Positions 9,192 to 17,742 of a stretch of DNA of 64,000 nt are shown piece by piece. This DNA comes from Ruminococcus sp. GTDB taxonomy: Bacteria; Bacillota; Clostridia; Oscillospirales; Ruminococcaceae. Position 1 is the first letter of the stretch, and each line of letters starts with the position of its first letter. The notes beneath the pieces were generated by a model. The model searched no databases and was not told where the DNA came from. It saw only the letters and a list, made by a program, of their open reading frames with translations. The position numbers and the translations under genes were made by a program. The stretch spans positions 62,001 to 126,000 of the forward strand of contig NZ_JAHZAX010000004.1 in NCBI RefSeq assembly GCF_019423705.1, read 5' to 3'.

Positions 9192-10008
9192 TGCCATCCC
9201 TCTTTCCCTTGTGTTCAAGAATATTTCTGACAATGAGTATCACCACAGCCATTGCCGCCAGCAGAGCCGACACAGCAAATGCTCCCGTGAAGTCATAGCC
9301 TTGATAAAGAAGCTCGATATGGAGCGGCATTGTGTTGGTCTTGCCTCTCAGATGTCCCGAAAGCACCGATACCGCACCAAATTCGCCCATAGCTCTTGAA
9401 GCGCAAAGCACGATACCGTAAAGCAGCGCCCATTTGATATGCGGCAGCGTGACTTTTCTGAATATGTAAAAGCCTTTCGCTCCCATAAGCGCCGCAGCCT
9501 CTTCCTCGTCCTTGCCCTCGGCATTGAGAACAGGTATTATCTCCCTCGAGATAAAAGGGAATGTTACGAACACAGTCGCCAATATAACGCCAGGCACAGC
9601 GAAGATTATCTGAATGCCGAAATATCTGAGATAAGGATATATAAAGCTTTGTCTGCCGTAGGTCAAAAGAAAGATAAGTCCTGCGATAACAGGGGATATT
9701 GTCAGCGGCAGGTCGATAAGCGCCGAAAGCACTTTCTTGCCCTTGAAGCTGAATTTTGTTATCGTCCAAGCGGCATAAAGTCCGAAGATCGTGTTTATTA
9801 TCACGGAGAACGCCGTGGCTTCCAACGTCAGCAGTACAGATTTCAAAGCGTATTTATCGGTAACAGCTTTCAGAAAAACGCCTATTCCGCTGCCGAAAGC
9901 CGTCACAAGCACATAAATAAGAGGAAGCACCAGCATAACGCCGAGAAACAGCACGCTTACCACAATGAGTATCCACTTCACCGCTCCGCCTTCTTTTTTG
10001 CCGTTCAT
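9181..10008 (-). CDS. cysW: Sulfate ABC transporter permease CysW
   Basis: Inner-membrane permease of the sulfate importer, 275 residues with about six membrane segments. The conserved EAA cytoplasmic loop is visible (DEEEAAALMGAKGFYIFRKV...LP), and also the CASRAMGEFGAVSVLSG segment typical of sulfate permeases. AAGGAG precedes the ATG. It is placed 32 bases after cysT and overlaps cysA, as expected for an ABC operon. Confidence 0.94.
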   Translation of the reverse strand: MNGKKEGGAVKWILIVVSVLFLGVMLVLPLIYVLVTAFGSGIGVFLKAVTDKYALKSVLLTLEATAFSVIINTIFGLYAAWTITKFSFKGKKVLSALIDLPLTISPVIAGLIFLLTYGRQSFIYPYLRYFGIQIIFAVPGVILATVFVTFPFISREIIPVLNAEGKDEEEAAALMGAKGFYIFRKVTLPHIKWALLYGIVLCASRAMGEFGAVSVLSGHLRGKTNTMPLHIELLYQGYDFTGAFAVSALLAAMAVVILIVRNILEHKGKRDGNVR

Positions 10009-10040
10009 TTCACTTTTCTCCTTGCTTTTTTATGTTGATG

Positions 10041-10901
10041 TTATGCCACGCTTCCTATCTTTTTTGAAGCTCTGCTCTGAACGATCGCATTCACAAGCAG
10101 TATTATAAACGCCATTACGAGCATAACAAGTGCGATAGAAGTCGCTCCCGAATAATCAAATTCCTGTAATTCCGACATTATGAGCAGGGGAGTTATCTCC
10201 GTCTCATAAGGGGTGTTTCCTGCAATGAAGACCACGCTGCCGTATTCGCCGAGACATCTTGCGAAAGCCATCGTCATTCCTGCGAATAGCGCAGGCTTTA
10301 TCTCGGGGAGTATCACTTGGAAAAACGTCCTTGCCCTTGAAGCGCCCATTATGCCAGCCGCTTCCTCATAAGAGCCGTCTATCTTTTCAAGCACAGGCTG
10401 AATGCTTCTCACCACGAATGGTATTCCGACGAACACCATTGCCACCGTTATGCCTATGCGTGTGTAAGCAATATCAATGCCGAACTTTGCGAATATCTTT
10501 CCCACCCAGCCGTTTGATGTTGTCAGATGAGTGAGGGCAATGCCTGCCACAGCAGTCGGCAAAGCAAATGGCAGCTCTATTATGCCGTCAAGAATGCGCT
10601 TGCCTGGGAATTCGTATCGCACCAGCACCCACGCTATGATAAGCCCCATTGCGCCGTTTATTATCGCCGCAATGAGCGCAGTCAAAAGGCTGACCTTGTA
10701 GCTTGCCAGCACCCTCGGCTTTGTGACGTTTGCGATGAATTCCGAAAAGGAAAGCTCTGAGGTATACACCACTAGCGAACACAGCGGTATAAGCACCACA
10801 AGCCCCAGTATCGCCACCGTGACCCCAAGTGAAATGCCGAAACCCGGGATAACGCTTTTTGTCTTTTTCTGTTTTATTTTAGTCTCTTTTGCATTATCCA
10901 T
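10041..10901 (-). CDS. cysT: Sulfate ABC transporter permease CysT
   Basis: Second permease of the sulfate importer, about 286 residues, with an N-terminal lysine-rich cytoplasmic stretch then about six hydrophobic segments. The EAA loop reads YEEAAGIMGASRARTFFQVILPEIKP (shown here only in outline), and ARCLGEYGSVVFIAGN is characteristic. The ATG at 10901 is chosen; an in-frame TTG at 10946 would add 15 unconserved residues. It lies between the binding-protein gene and cysW. Confidence 0.93.
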   Translation of the reverse strand: MDNAKETKIKQKKTKSVIPGFGISLGVTVAILGLVVLIPLCSLVVYTSELSFSEFIANVTKPRVLASYKVSLLTALIAAIINGAMGLIIAWVLVRYEFPGKRILDGIIELPFALPTAVAGIALTHLTTSNGWVGKIFAKFGIDIAYTRIGITVAMVFVGIPFVVRSIQPVLEKIDGSYEEAAGIMGASRARTFFQVILPEIKPALFAGMTMAFARCLGEYGSVVFIAGNTPYETEITPLLIMSELQEFDYSGATSIALVMLVMAFIILLVNAIVQSRASKKIGSVA

Positions 10902-10949
10902 TGTGTTCCAAAGCCTTTCGTAAAAATCTGCAACAATTATTCGCAAATA

Positions 10950-12029
10950 CTATTTTTCATATATCGAATCGAATATTCCGCCGTCGGCAAAATGCTTCTT
11001 TGTGGCTTCTTTCCAGCCGCCGAAGTGGGAAATGTCCGTCAGATCGACGCTTGTGACTATCCACTTGCCGTCTTGTGGGATATCCTTTATAACATTGCTG
11101 TCCTTTTGATATTCATACTTTTCAAGAACGCTCTCGTCCGTTGGTCTGTAATACCACTTTGCTTCAAGCTCCTGCGCCTTTTTTGAATAAAGGTAGTTAA
11201 GATATTCCTCTGCAACGTCTCTCGTGTCACGCATATCAACAACCTCGTCAACAATGGCAACAGTCGGCTGACAAAGTATCGAAGCGGACGGCACGACTAT
11301 CTCATAATCTCCCGAATTCTCTTCCAGCGAAAGGAACGCCTCGTTCTCCCAAGCGATAAGCACATCGCCCTGTCTGTTCTCGACAAATGAAGTCGTCGCA
11401 CCCCTTGCGCCAGAATCCAGCACAAGCACGTTCTGATAAAGCTTTTTAATGCTGTCCTCGATCTGCTGTTCGCTCTGTCCCTGCTTCTCGAAATAATACC
11501 AAGCCGCAAGATAATTCCACCTTGCGCCGCCCGAAGTCTTAGGGTTCGGCGTTATAACGCCAACGTCGTCACGAAGCAGATCGTTCCAGTCGTGAATGTT
11601 CTTTGGATTGTCCTTTCTCACAAGAAAAACTATTGCCGAGGTGTAAGGTGAGCTGTCAAGTGGGAACTCGTCAACAAAGTCGCCGTCGATAAGCCCTGCG
11701 TCCTTTACAGCGTCGATATCAGCTTCCAGCGCCAGCGTAACAACATCGGCGTCAAGGCCGTTTGCAACTTCAAGCGCTTGCTTGCCCGAACCGCCGTGAG
11801 ACTGAATGACCTCGATATCATTTCCGGTCTGCTGCTTCCAATGCTCCGCAAAAAGCTGGTTGTATTCCTCGTAAAGCTCTCGTGTAGGGTCGTATGATAC
11901 ATTTATAATATAACCGCTGTCAGAAGAGCCGCAGGACGAAAGCCCCGTGATAAGAGCAGCGCAGGTCAATGCTGCCACGATCTTGCGTAAATGTCTGCGT
12001 TTTTCGCATTTTCTGCATTTTCTGCCCAC
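10950..12029 (-). CDS. sbp: Sulfate-binding lipoprotein
   Basis: Extracellular substrate-binding component of the sulfate importer. A basic N-terminus and hydrophobic segment end in lipobox LSSC with C33 as the lipid-attachment residue, fitting a Gram-positive membrane-tethered protein. Family signatures are SYDPTRELYEEYN, SHGGSGKQA, NPKTSGGARWNYLAAW and the terminal FGGW region. The start is GTG at 12029 with AGGAGA 8 bases upstream. First gene of the eight-gene sulfate operon, behind a perfect sigma-A promoter and a putative operator. Confidence 0.94.
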   Translation of the reverse strand: MGRKCRKCEKRRHLRKIVAALTCAALITGLSSCGSSDSGYIINVSYDPTRELYEEYNQLFAEHWKQQTGNDIEVIQSHGGSGKQALEVANGLDADVVTLALEADIDAVKDAGLIDGDFVDEFPLDSSPYTSAIVFLVRKDNPKNIHDWNDLLRDDVGVITPNPKTSGGARWNYLAAWYYFEKQGQSEQQIEDSIKKLYQNVLVLDSGARGATTSFVENRQGDVLIAWENEAFLSLEENSGDYEIVVPSASILCQPTVAIVDEVVDMRDTRDVAEEYLNYLYSKKAQELEAKWYYRPTDESVLEKYEYQKDSNVIKDIPQDGKWIVTSVDLTDISHFGGWKEATKKHFADGGIFDSIYEK

Positions 12030-12071
12030 TTTTTATCTCCTCTTTTCTTTGTGAAATGTAATCATACTAAA

Positions 12072-12088
12072 TTGATAGGATTGCTATG
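12072..12088 (-). promoter_or_regulatory. Putative sulfur operator of the sulfate operon
   Basis: Plus-strand TTGATAGGATTGCTATG. It lies just downstream of the -10 box of the sbp promoter, around the transcription start. Fifteen of 17 bases match the site downstream of the rrf2 promoter at 29480-29496, and a related site is at the metY promoter (29380-29396). Confidence 0.65.
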
Positions 12089-12093
12089 TTATT

Positions 12094-12122
12094 ATTATAA
12101 ACGCTCCGCCCCCGATTGTCAA
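12094..12122 (-). promoter_or_regulatory. Sigma-A promoter of the sulfate operon
   Basis: On the minus strand TTGACA (12122-12117), 17-base spacer, TATAAT (12099-12094). The spacer contains a GGGGGCGG run. Consensus in both boxes, so repression by the adjacent operator is expected. Confidence 0.88.
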
Positions 12123-12238
12123 TAGCCCTAAGTTAACTTTGTGTGAATTTTACACAAATGATATAATTAAAAGCATTCTTTTGTTGGCTTTATATATAAA
12201 CCGCATAAATGAGTGCATAACAACGCCATTTGCCGCCG

Positions 12239-12267
12239 TTGACAATGAATTGAATATGTGATATATT
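12239..12267 (+). promoter_or_regulatory. Sigma-A promoter of hemA
   Basis: TTGACA, 17-base spacer, TATATT; divergent from the sulfate operon promoter. The 12030-12331 stretch otherwise shows no gene. The leader contains AATAGGATAT at 12293-12302, a weak partial match to the sulfur operator. Confidence 0.75.
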
Positions 12268-12331
12268 TAGTTATATTAAAACATATAAGAATAATAGGAT
12301 ATAGAACATAAAAAGCAGGGGCGGAGATAAA

Positions 12332-13534
12332 ATGTCGGAGATAAAAGCACATTCACTATTGAACAGGGTTGAATATGATCGTTTTAATTGCATAAGCATA
12401 AACTATAAGCTTTGCGACAAAAATTTCCGCAGCCTTTTCACATTCAGCGACAGCACCAGTGAAAAGCTGCTTTTTTCCGCAGGGGATAAAAGCCCCGTGC
12501 TCCTTTGCACCTGCAATCGCACCGAGCTTTACTGCTTTGGCGGCATTTCAGCGGCAATAAAGCTTCTTTCCGACAATATCGCCGACCATATCGACCCCGA
12601 AGAGCTAAAGCGCAGGCTTATGATATTCAGCGGCGAGGGCGCAGTAAAGCACCTTTTTTCCGTTGCTTGCGGAATAGAATCAATGGTCATAGGCGAGGAC
12701 GAGATACTCGGTCAGATAAAATCCGCCTATGCCTATTCAAAGGAGCGTATCGCCCTTTCGGCGGAGTGCAATATGATATTCCAAAGCGCCGTTACGACGG
12801 CAAAACGTATCAAGACCGAGACTGAGCTTTCAAAGACCTCCGTCTCCACCGCCACCCTTGCGGCAAAATGCGCAGCAAAGCTTTGCGAAAACGTCACCGT
12901 TATGCTCATCGGCGCAAGCGGAAAAATAGGCACAAGTCTGCTCAAAGACCTGCTTTCCTATAAAAATGTCAAGGTGCTTGCAACTTCTCGCAGCCATAAC
13001 AGAGAGTTTGAGCTTGCCTCAGAGAACCCCTCGCTTGAAATTATCCCCTATGACAAGCGCTATGACTATATAAATAGGTGTGATTGCGTGATATCTGCCA
13101 CCACCAGCCCTCATTTCACCCTCACGGCGGATAGGATAAACACAGCCGAAACCCAAATGCCAAAGCTTTTTATCGACCTTGCCGTGCCAAACGATATCGA
13201 CCCTGCGGTGACAGATAAGGGCGCAAAGCTTGTTGATATCGACTATTTCTCAAAGCTTGCGGAGGAAAACAACGCTCAGAAGCTTGACAGCGTTGAAAGA
13301 GCCAAGGCGATGATAGAAGAGGATATGGACGAGCTGAAAAAACAGCTTGCTTTCCACAGCTTCCTGCCGAGATTTTCGGCTATGGAAGCCGATCTGGAGC
13401 GCCTTTCCGCAAAGGAGCTTTTCTTTAAGCTGAAATCAGAGCTTTCGGGGGACGCATTTTTGCAGGTGATAAAAGTGCTGAACGATCTTGAGATCTTAGA
13501 CAATTTTGACAAACCGAAGCAGGGAGGAAAATAA
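12332..13534 (+). CDS. hemA: Glutamyl-tRNA reductase
   Basis: First committed enzyme of the C5 pathway, reducing glutamyl-tRNA to glutamate-1-semialdehyde. The nucleophilic cysteine is C61 in TCNRTELYC. The GIESMVIGEDEILGQIK block and an NADPH-binding GASGKIG follow. About 400 residues, close to the family size, though the N-terminal segment is less typical than the core. First gene of a hemA-cysGN-hemC-cobA/hemD-hemB-hemL cluster, transcribed away from the sulfate operon, which fits supply of siroheme to the sulfite reductase. Confidence 0.94.
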   Translation: MSEIKAHSLLNRVEYDRFNCISINYKLCDKNFRSLFTFSDSTSEKLLFSAGDKSPVLLCTCNRTELYCFGGISAAIKLLSDNIADHIDPEELKRRLMIFSGEGAVKHLFSVACGIESMVIGEDEILGQIKSAYAYSKERIALSAECNMIFQSAVTTAKRIKTETELSKTSVSTATLAAKCAAKLCENVTVMLIGASGKIGTSLLKDLLSYKNVKVLATSRSHNREFELASENPSLEIIPYDKRYDYINRCDCVISATTSPHFTLTADRINTAETQMPKLFIDLAVPNDIDPAVTDKGAKLVDIDYFSKLAEENNAQKLDSVERAKAMIEEDMDELKKQLAFHSFLPRFSAMEADLERLSAKELFFKLKSELSGDAFLQVIKVLNDLEILDNFDKPKQGGK

Positions 13535-13536
13535 AA

Positions 13537-14193
13537 ATGCCGTACTTTCCGTTTTTTGTGAATATTGAAAATTCTCCCTGCCTTGTGGTGGGCGGCGGAG
13601 TGGTTGCTTTGCGGAAGATAGAAAAGCTTCTGCCTTTCAAGCCCCTCATCACGGTGACGGCTACCACAGCCGCAGAGGAGATAAAAGCCTTTGCAGCAAA
13701 GGGGCTTGTGAATCTTGAAGAGCGCCCATTTTGTGACGATGATATCGCAGGCAAGGCTTTCGTTATCGCCGCCACAGGTGATGAAGGGCTTAACAGCCGT
13801 ATTTCTGAGCTTTGCAAAGCGCATAATATCCTATGTAATGTGGTTGACAGCCCTGAGAATTGCACATTCTATTTCCCAGCCCTTGTGAATAAGGGCGACG
13901 CCTGCATTGGAATTTCCACCGCAGGAAAAAGCCCGACATTGGCAGGATTTTTGCGAAAAACTATCGAGGACGATATCCCTGTCAATACGGCGCAGATTTG
14001 CGATATAATGGGCGGCCTTCGTGATATCGTGCTGGAAAATATCCAGACGGAAAAGGCTCGCAAAGAGTTTATGGCGAACGCTTTGCAGCTCTGCCTTGAG
14101 CTTGACGACACCGCCCTTGAAAAGCTTTCGCCGGAACAGCTTTTTGATATCATTATGATAAGTTCAGAATATTCGGGAAATGGGGTCGAATGA
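13537..14193 (+). CDS. Precorrin-2 dehydrogenase / siroheme synthase N-terminal-type protein
   Basis: Met8/CysG-N family enzyme of about 218 residues that oxidises precorrin-2 to sirohydrochlorin with NAD+ and may also insert iron. The N-terminal motif CLVVGGGVVALRKIEKLL is the NAD-binding fold, and VVDSPENCTFYFPALVNKGD followed by ISTAGKSPTLAGFLR is diagnostic. It starts 2 bases after hemA. No separate sirohydrochlorin ferrochelatase (CbiK/SirB) is visible here, so this protein may do both steps, as in Met8. Confidence 0.93.
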   Translation: MPYFPFFVNIENSPCLVVGGGVVALRKIEKLLPFKPLITVTATTAAEEIKAFAAKGLVNLEERPFCDDDIAGKAFVIAATGDEGLNSRISELCKAHNILCNVVDSPENCTFYFPALVNKGDACIGISTAGKSPTLAGFLRKTIEDDIPVNTAQICDIMGGLRDIVLENIQTEKARKEFMANALQLCLELDDTALEKLSPEQLFDIIMISSEYSGNGVE

Positions 14194-14197
14194 TAAT

Positions 14198-15085
14198 ATG
14201 GCAGATAACACCAATTATACTAACCATACCATTAAAATAGGCACAAGAAAAAGCCGCCTTGCAATGGCGCAGACAAGCCTTGTGGCGGAGCGCATAAAAG
14301 CCCTTTTTCCGCAGGTCAAGATCGAGATAATCCCATTCACCACCAAGGGCGACAGAACACTTGACAAGCCCCTTGAAGTCATCGGCGGAAAGGGCGTTTT
14401 TGTGGGTGAGATCGAGACCGCTCTCAAGGCCTGTGAGATAGATATGGCCGTCCACAGCGCAAAAGACCTGCCCGTTGACCTTGCAGAGGGCACGGCGGTA
14501 TGCGGCGTTTTGGAGCGTGGCGACTATCGTGATATGCTTATAACAAAAAAAGGCAGATCTATCGCAAAGGACGAAAGCTTTTTGGCAGGCACAGGCAGTA
14601 AGCGCCGCCGTGAAAATCTTTTGAAGCTTTATCCGAACGTCCGCTTTGGGAATATCAGAGGAAATGTTGACACACGCCTTGGGAAGCTTGCAAACGGCGA
14701 CTTTGACGGCATAATACTTTGTGCCGCAGGCATAGAGCGGCTGGGGCTTTCAATGGCGGATTATGAGGTGAAAAAATTCACCGCCGATGAGTTTATCCCT
14801 GCCCCTTGTCAGGCGATAATAGCGGTGCAATGCCGCATTGAAAGCTTTGCCGCAGAGGTTGCGAACGCCATTTCCCACAAGCCAACAATGGAAAGCTTTG
14901 AGGCCGAACGTGAAGTCGTTAAGCTTCTCGGCGCAGACTGCACAGTTCCAGTGGGGGCGTTCTGCTCTATCGAAAACGGCAGGGCAAAGCTTATTATCTC
15001 AGATGGAAAAGGCAGATATGCGAGCGGCGAATGTGCAAAAGGCGAGCATATCCGATTGGCAGGAGAGCTGGTGAAAAAGCTATGA
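14198..15085 (+). CDS. hemC: Porphobilinogen deaminase (hydroxymethylbilane synthase)
   Basis: Joins four porphobilinogen units to hydroxymethylbilane. Recognised by IGTRKSRLAMAQT, TKGD, the HSAKDLP stretch, and LGADCTVPVGAF with the cofactor-attachment cysteine. About 295 residues from ATG 14198; an in-frame ATG at 14180 inside the previous gene is possible but has the ribosome site too close. Its stop overlaps the next start (ATGA at 15082-15085). Confidence 0.94.
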   Translation: MADNTNYTNHTIKIGTRKSRLAMAQTSLVAERIKALFPQVKIEIIPFTTKGDRTLDKPLEVIGGKGVFVGEIETALKACEIDMAVHSAKDLPVDLAEGTAVCGVLERGDYRDMLITKKGRSIAKDESFLAGTGSKRRRENLLKLYPNVRFGNIRGNVDTRLGKLANGDFDGIILCAAGIERLGLSMADYEVKKFTADEFIPAPCQAIIAVQCRIESFAAEVANAISHKPTMESFEAEREVVKLLGADCTVPVGAFCSIENGRAKLIISDGKGRYASGECAKGEHIRLAGELVKKL

Positions 15086-16581
15086 GCAAAAATAATACGA
15101 TCAATACCGCAGGCAGGGTGATATTGGCAGGGGCAGGCTGCGGCGATCACGATCTTATAACAGTCCGTGGGCTTGAAGCGGTCAAAAGCTGCGATGTGGT
15201 GGTATTTGACAGCCTTATAGATAAGCGGCTGCTTGATTTTTGTAAAGAGGGCTGCGAGAAAATCTGCGTCGGCAAACGTGCAGGACACCACAGCGCAAAG
15301 CAGGAGGATATAAACGCCCTGCTGGTGGAAAAGGCCAAAAGCGTGAAAAATGGCGGAATTGTGCTGCGGCTCAAAGGCGGCGACCCTTTCGTTTTCGGCC
15401 GTGGCGGCGAGGAGATAATGGCTCTGCGTGAAAACAATATCCCGTATAGCCTTATCCCCGGCGTTACGTCGGCGGTCACAGCACCCGAGCTTGCAGGCGT
15501 GCCCGTCACGCACCGCAGAACGGCTAGAAGTTTCCACGTTATAACAGGCCACACCGCCGACGATCTTTTGCCCGAACAGCTTGAAAGCTACGCAAAATGT
15601 GGCGGAACGCTGGTGTTTCTTATGGGGCTGAGAAATCTCACCGATATCGCCCATCGCCTTATCAAGGGCGGAATGAGCGCCAACACTCCAGCGGCGGTGA
15701 TATCAAAAGGCGCAACAGCCGACCAGCGATCGGTCAGAGCAACTCTTGGTGACATTGCCGAAAAAGCGCAGGCTGAGAATATCCTTCCCCCAGCGGTGAC
15801 GGTGGTTGGAGATACCGCCGCATATGATCTTTCGCCAACGTATATACCGCCATTGTACGGCGTTTCAGCGGCAATAACTTCGACCTTGGGTCTTGCAAAA
15901 CGGCTTATCAAAGCTTTCGGCGACCTTGGCGCATATGCCTATCGCTGTGGCGGTTTTGATATCGTTGAAAACAAGAGCGAAAAAGTCGCAAACGCCTTTG
16001 AAAATATCGCCGCAGGGGAGTTTGATTGGATAGCTTTGACAAGTCCCAACGGCGCAGAAATTTTCATCAAGCGCCTTAAAGACTTCCGCATTGATCTGCG
16101 AAGATTGAGCGGAGTGAAAATTGCGGCAATAGGCAGCGGAACGGCGAAAAAGCTTGAAAACGCAGGCCTTATCCCCGACCTTGTGCCTGAAAAGTACAAC
16201 TCTGCCGACTTTGGCGAAGCTTTGGCGCAGAATATCGCAAATGGTAAAAAGCTTTGCATACTGCGTTCCTCAGAGGGTTCGGCTGAGCTTTTAAAGCCGC
16301 TGGAGCAAAATGGCATAGCATTTGAGGATATCCACACCTATGAGCCTTGTTATGGCGGCGGTGAAGTTATACAAGCGGACTATGCAATATTCGCAAGCGC
16401 TGGCGGCGTGCGAAGCTTTTTCGGCGGCGGAGGACAGCTTTCCGACCACACGAAAAGCGTTGCTATCGGCGAAGTGACCGCCAAAGAACTTGCAAATTTC
16501 GGCATAAATTCACCCCTTATCCCCGAAGTCAGCACGACAGAGGGTATAATCGAGCTGGTACAAAGGGACAATGCTAAATAA
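15082..16581 (+). CDS. Uroporphyrinogen-III C-methyltransferase / uroporphyrinogen-III synthase fusion
   Basis: Two enzymes in one chain of about 499 residues. The N-terminal half is a SAM-dependent CobA/SUMT: GAGCGDHDLITVRG, RLKGGDPFVFGRGGEE, VPVTHR. The C-terminal half (from about residue 250) is HemD, which closes hydroxymethylbilane to uroporphyrinogen III. The product is precorrin-2 for siroheme or cobalamin. The start ATG overlaps the hemC stop by four bases. Such CobA-HemD fusions are common in clostridia. Confidence 0.93.
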   Translation: MSKNNTINTAGRVILAGAGCGDHDLITVRGLEAVKSCDVVVFDSLIDKRLLDFCKEGCEKICVGKRAGHHSAKQEDINALLVEKAKSVKNGGIVLRLKGGDPFVFGRGGEEIMALRENNIPYSLIPGVTSAVTAPELAGVPVTHRRTARSFHVITGHTADDLLPEQLESYAKCGGTLVFLMGLRNLTDIAHRLIKGGMSANTPAAVISKGATADQRSVRATLGDIAEKAQAENILPPAVTVVGDTAAYDLSPTYIPPLYGVSAAITSTLGLAKRLIKAFGDLGAYAYRCGGFDIVENKSEKVANAFENIAAGEFDWIALTSPNGAEIFIKRLKDFRIDLRRLSGVKIAAIGSGTAKKLENAGLIPDLVPEKYNSADFGEALAQNIANGKKLCILRSSEGSAELLKPLEQNGIAFEDIHTYEPCYGGGEVIQADYAIFASAGGVRSFFGGGGQLSDHTKSVAIGEVTAKELANFGINSPLIPEVSTTEGIIELVQRDNAK

Positions 16582-16594
16582 TATTAAGCTTATA

Positions 16595-16647
16595 TGTAGG
16601 GGCGAAAATTGTTGTTCGACAAGGCTCACAACAATTTATGTTCGCAC
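16595..16647 (+). repeat. Palindromic repeat interrupted by an extra hairpin
   Basis: Begins with TGTAGGGGCGA and ends with TGTTCGCACG like other family members, but its centre carries a 10-bp stem AAATTGTTGT (16606-16615) / ACAACAATTT (16628-16637). The 190-base gap before hemB holds no gene. Confidence 0.6.
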
Positions 16648-16770
16648 GTTGGTTGATTGCTTTGTTTGGCAAATTCGGACTTATATCGTTTAGCTGTTAT
16701 ATGCTACACCTGTTTTGTCATACAAATTATAATTTATTTTATATACTATATAAAAAGGAAGCGCATAAAA

Positions 16771-17739
16771 ATGAGAAGATTCAGACGTTTAAGAGCAAAT
16801 GGGTCAATGAGAAGAATGGTTCGTGAAACAAGGCTTTCCCCTGCGGACTTTATCTATCCCATATTCGTCGCAGAGGGCGAGGACATTATGAAGCCCGTTG
16901 ACTCAATGCCCACGGTCTATCAGTATTCCGTTGATAATCTGGAGCAGATTTTGCCGCAGATAGCCGAAAGCGGCATTTCGGGACTGCTTATTTTCGGTAT
17001 CCCAAAGCACAAGGATGAGCTTGCTTCAGAGGCCTATAACGACAATGGCGTTACTCAGCAGGCGGTGAGATATATCAAGGCGCACTATCCCAATCTGCTT
17101 ATAATTGCCGACGTCTGCCTTTGCGAATACACCAGCCACGGCCATTGCGGAATGGTCTGCGGTGAAAAGATACTCAATGACGAGACCCTGCCGTTGCTCA
17201 GCAAAATGGCTGTTGGCCTTGCAAAAGCAGGGGCAGATATCATCGCTCCCTCAGATATGATGGACGGCAGAGTGGAGGCTATAAGAGCCGCCCTCGATGA
17301 AAACGGCCTTGCGGATATACCTATTATGTCATACAGCGCAAAGTTCGCCTCGGGATATTATTCGCCATTCCGTGACGCCGCAGAGTCCGCACCGGGCTTT
17401 GGCGACAGAAAGTCCTATCAAATGGATCCTGCCAACGGCAGAGAAGCTATTCGTGAGATCGAGGACGATATCGAAGAGGGCGCAGATATGGTAATGGTAA
17501 AGCCTGCCCTTGCTTATCTTGACGTGCTAAAAGAAGCAAGACAGCGCTTTGAATTGCCTATCGCCGCATATAATGTCAGCGGAGAGTTCTCAATGGTCAA
17601 GGCCGCCGCACAGCTTGGCTGGATAGATGAAAAGCGTATCGTTATGGAAAATATGACCGCCATAAAGCGTGCAGGCGCAGATATCATCATCACCTATCAC
17701 GCCCTTGACGTGGCAAAATGGATAAAGGAGGACGAGTAA
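16771..17739 (+). CDS. hemB: Delta-aminolevulinic acid dehydratase (porphobilinogen synthase)
   Basis: Condenses two 5-aminolevulinate molecules to porphobilinogen. The metal-binding segment DVCLCEYTSHGHCG with three cysteines marks a zinc-type enzyme. Active-site lysine regions are SYSAKFASGYYSPFRDA and MVMVKPALAYLD. 322 residues from the ATG at 16771, the family size; the longer in-frame extension upstream to 16657 is hydrophobic and unconserved and is rejected. AAGGA lies about 11 bases upstream. hemL follows after 3 bases. Confidence 0.95.
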   Translation: MRRFRRLRANGSMRRMVRETRLSPADFIYPIFVAEGEDIMKPVDSMPTVYQYSVDNLEQILPQIAESGISGLLIFGIPKHKDELASEAYNDNGVTQQAVRYIKAHYPNLLIIADVCLCEYTSHGHCGMVCGEKILNDETLPLLSKMAVGLAKAGADIIAPSDMMDGRVEAIRAALDENGLADIPIMSYSAKFASGYYSPFRDAAESAPGFGDRKSYQMDPANGREAIREIEDDIEEGADMVMVKPALAYLDVLKEARQRFELPIAAYNVSGEFSMVKAAAQLGWIDEKRIVMENMTAIKRAGADIIITYHALDVAKWIKEDE

Positions 17740-17742
17740 AAA

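Noticed and set aside
9439..10038. 199-codon plus-strand frame over cysW
   Set aside because: Very basic, unconserved composition; shadow of the permease gene.
12293..12302. A fourth sulfur operator in the hemA leader (AATAGGATAT)
   Set aside because: Only about half the motif matches; kept as a remark, not as a site.
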